The notes beneath the pieces are model-generated. The model ran no database searches and was not told where the DNA came from. It saw nothing but the letters and a program-made list of their open reading frames with translations. Position numbers and translations under genes: made by a program. A stretch of 5,595 nucleotides of DNA, taken from positions 1-5,595 of the forward strand of contig JADHOK010000092.1 of assembly GCA_016779015.1 (NCBI GenBank). The letters run 5' to 3'. Positions 5,564-5,595 of this stretch are shown here, piece after piece. The stretch comes from PS1 clade bacterium. GTDB lineage: Bacteria; Pseudomonadota; Alphaproteobacteria; RS24. Within the stretch, counting starts at the first letter, position 1. The number at the start of each line of letters is the position of its first letter.

Positions 5564-5595
5564 CTAGAACCTGTGGCGCACACCAACCTTAATAA
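5564..5595 (-). CDS. C-terminal end of a probable outer-membrane beta-barrel protein (partial, runs off the right edge)
   Basis: Reading the minus strand from the window end gives I-K-V-G-V-R-H-R-F followed by TAG (complement of 5564-5566). A final strand with alternating hydrophobic and polar residues ending in Phe is the recognition signal that the BAM machinery reads in porins, TonB-dependent receptors and other outer-membrane beta-barrels. It is supported by the minus-oriented intrinsic terminator 71 bp downstream at 5461-5492. Only nine codons are visible, so the exact family cannot be given and chance cannot be excluded. The bases between 5493 and 5563 hold no gene, only an imperfect hairpin built on GTTGT (5524-5528) and ACAAC (5543-5547). 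Confidence 0.6.
   Translation of the reverse strand, partial: IKVGVRHRF

Overview
The window looks like a piece of an ordinary, moderately GC-rich (by eye) Gram-negative chromosome, most likely from an alphaproteobacterium. This assignment is an inference from codon usage, protein character and a beta-barrel-like C-terminus at the right edge. No rRNA, tRNA, phage, IS or CRISPR signal is visible.

Layout from left to right. (1) The 3' nine-tenths of purT, the formate-dependent GAR transformylase of purine synthesis, runs off the left edge (+). (2) After a 120-135 bp gap with a weak promoter-like pair and an 11-bp palindrome, there is a 12-TM major facilitator transporter (+). (3) Convergent with it, with only 3 bp between the two stop codons, is a 12-TM MATE efflux protein (-). 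(4) Diverging from the MATE gene is a two-gene unit (+): a RimJ/RimL-type GNAT acetyltransferase, and a 75-residue small membrane protein joined to it by an ATGA stop/start overlap. (5) A 151-bp intergenic segment holds a perfect 21-bp tandem duplication that starts across the small gene's stop codon, a hairpin, a short direct repeat, and a second hairpin just ahead of a strong ribosome binding site. (6) A complete beta-class carbonic anhydrase follows (+). (7) The right end holds a GC-rich hairpin whose T-tract lies on the minus strand. About 70 bp beyond it are the last nine codons of a minus-strand gene ending ...GVRHRF-stop, as expected for an outer-membrane beta-barrel protein.

The genes do not form one pathway. 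purT (formate use in purine synthesis) and carbonic anhydrase (bicarbonate supply) are housekeeping functions. The MFS and MATE proteins are an importer/exporter and a drug or cation exporter of unknown substrate. The GNAT/small membrane protein pair is the only probable operon. I found no convincing undescribed multi-gene system. The most interesting items are the stop-spanning tandem duplication, the coupled GNAT/membrane protein pair, and the structured leader of the carbonic anhydrase.
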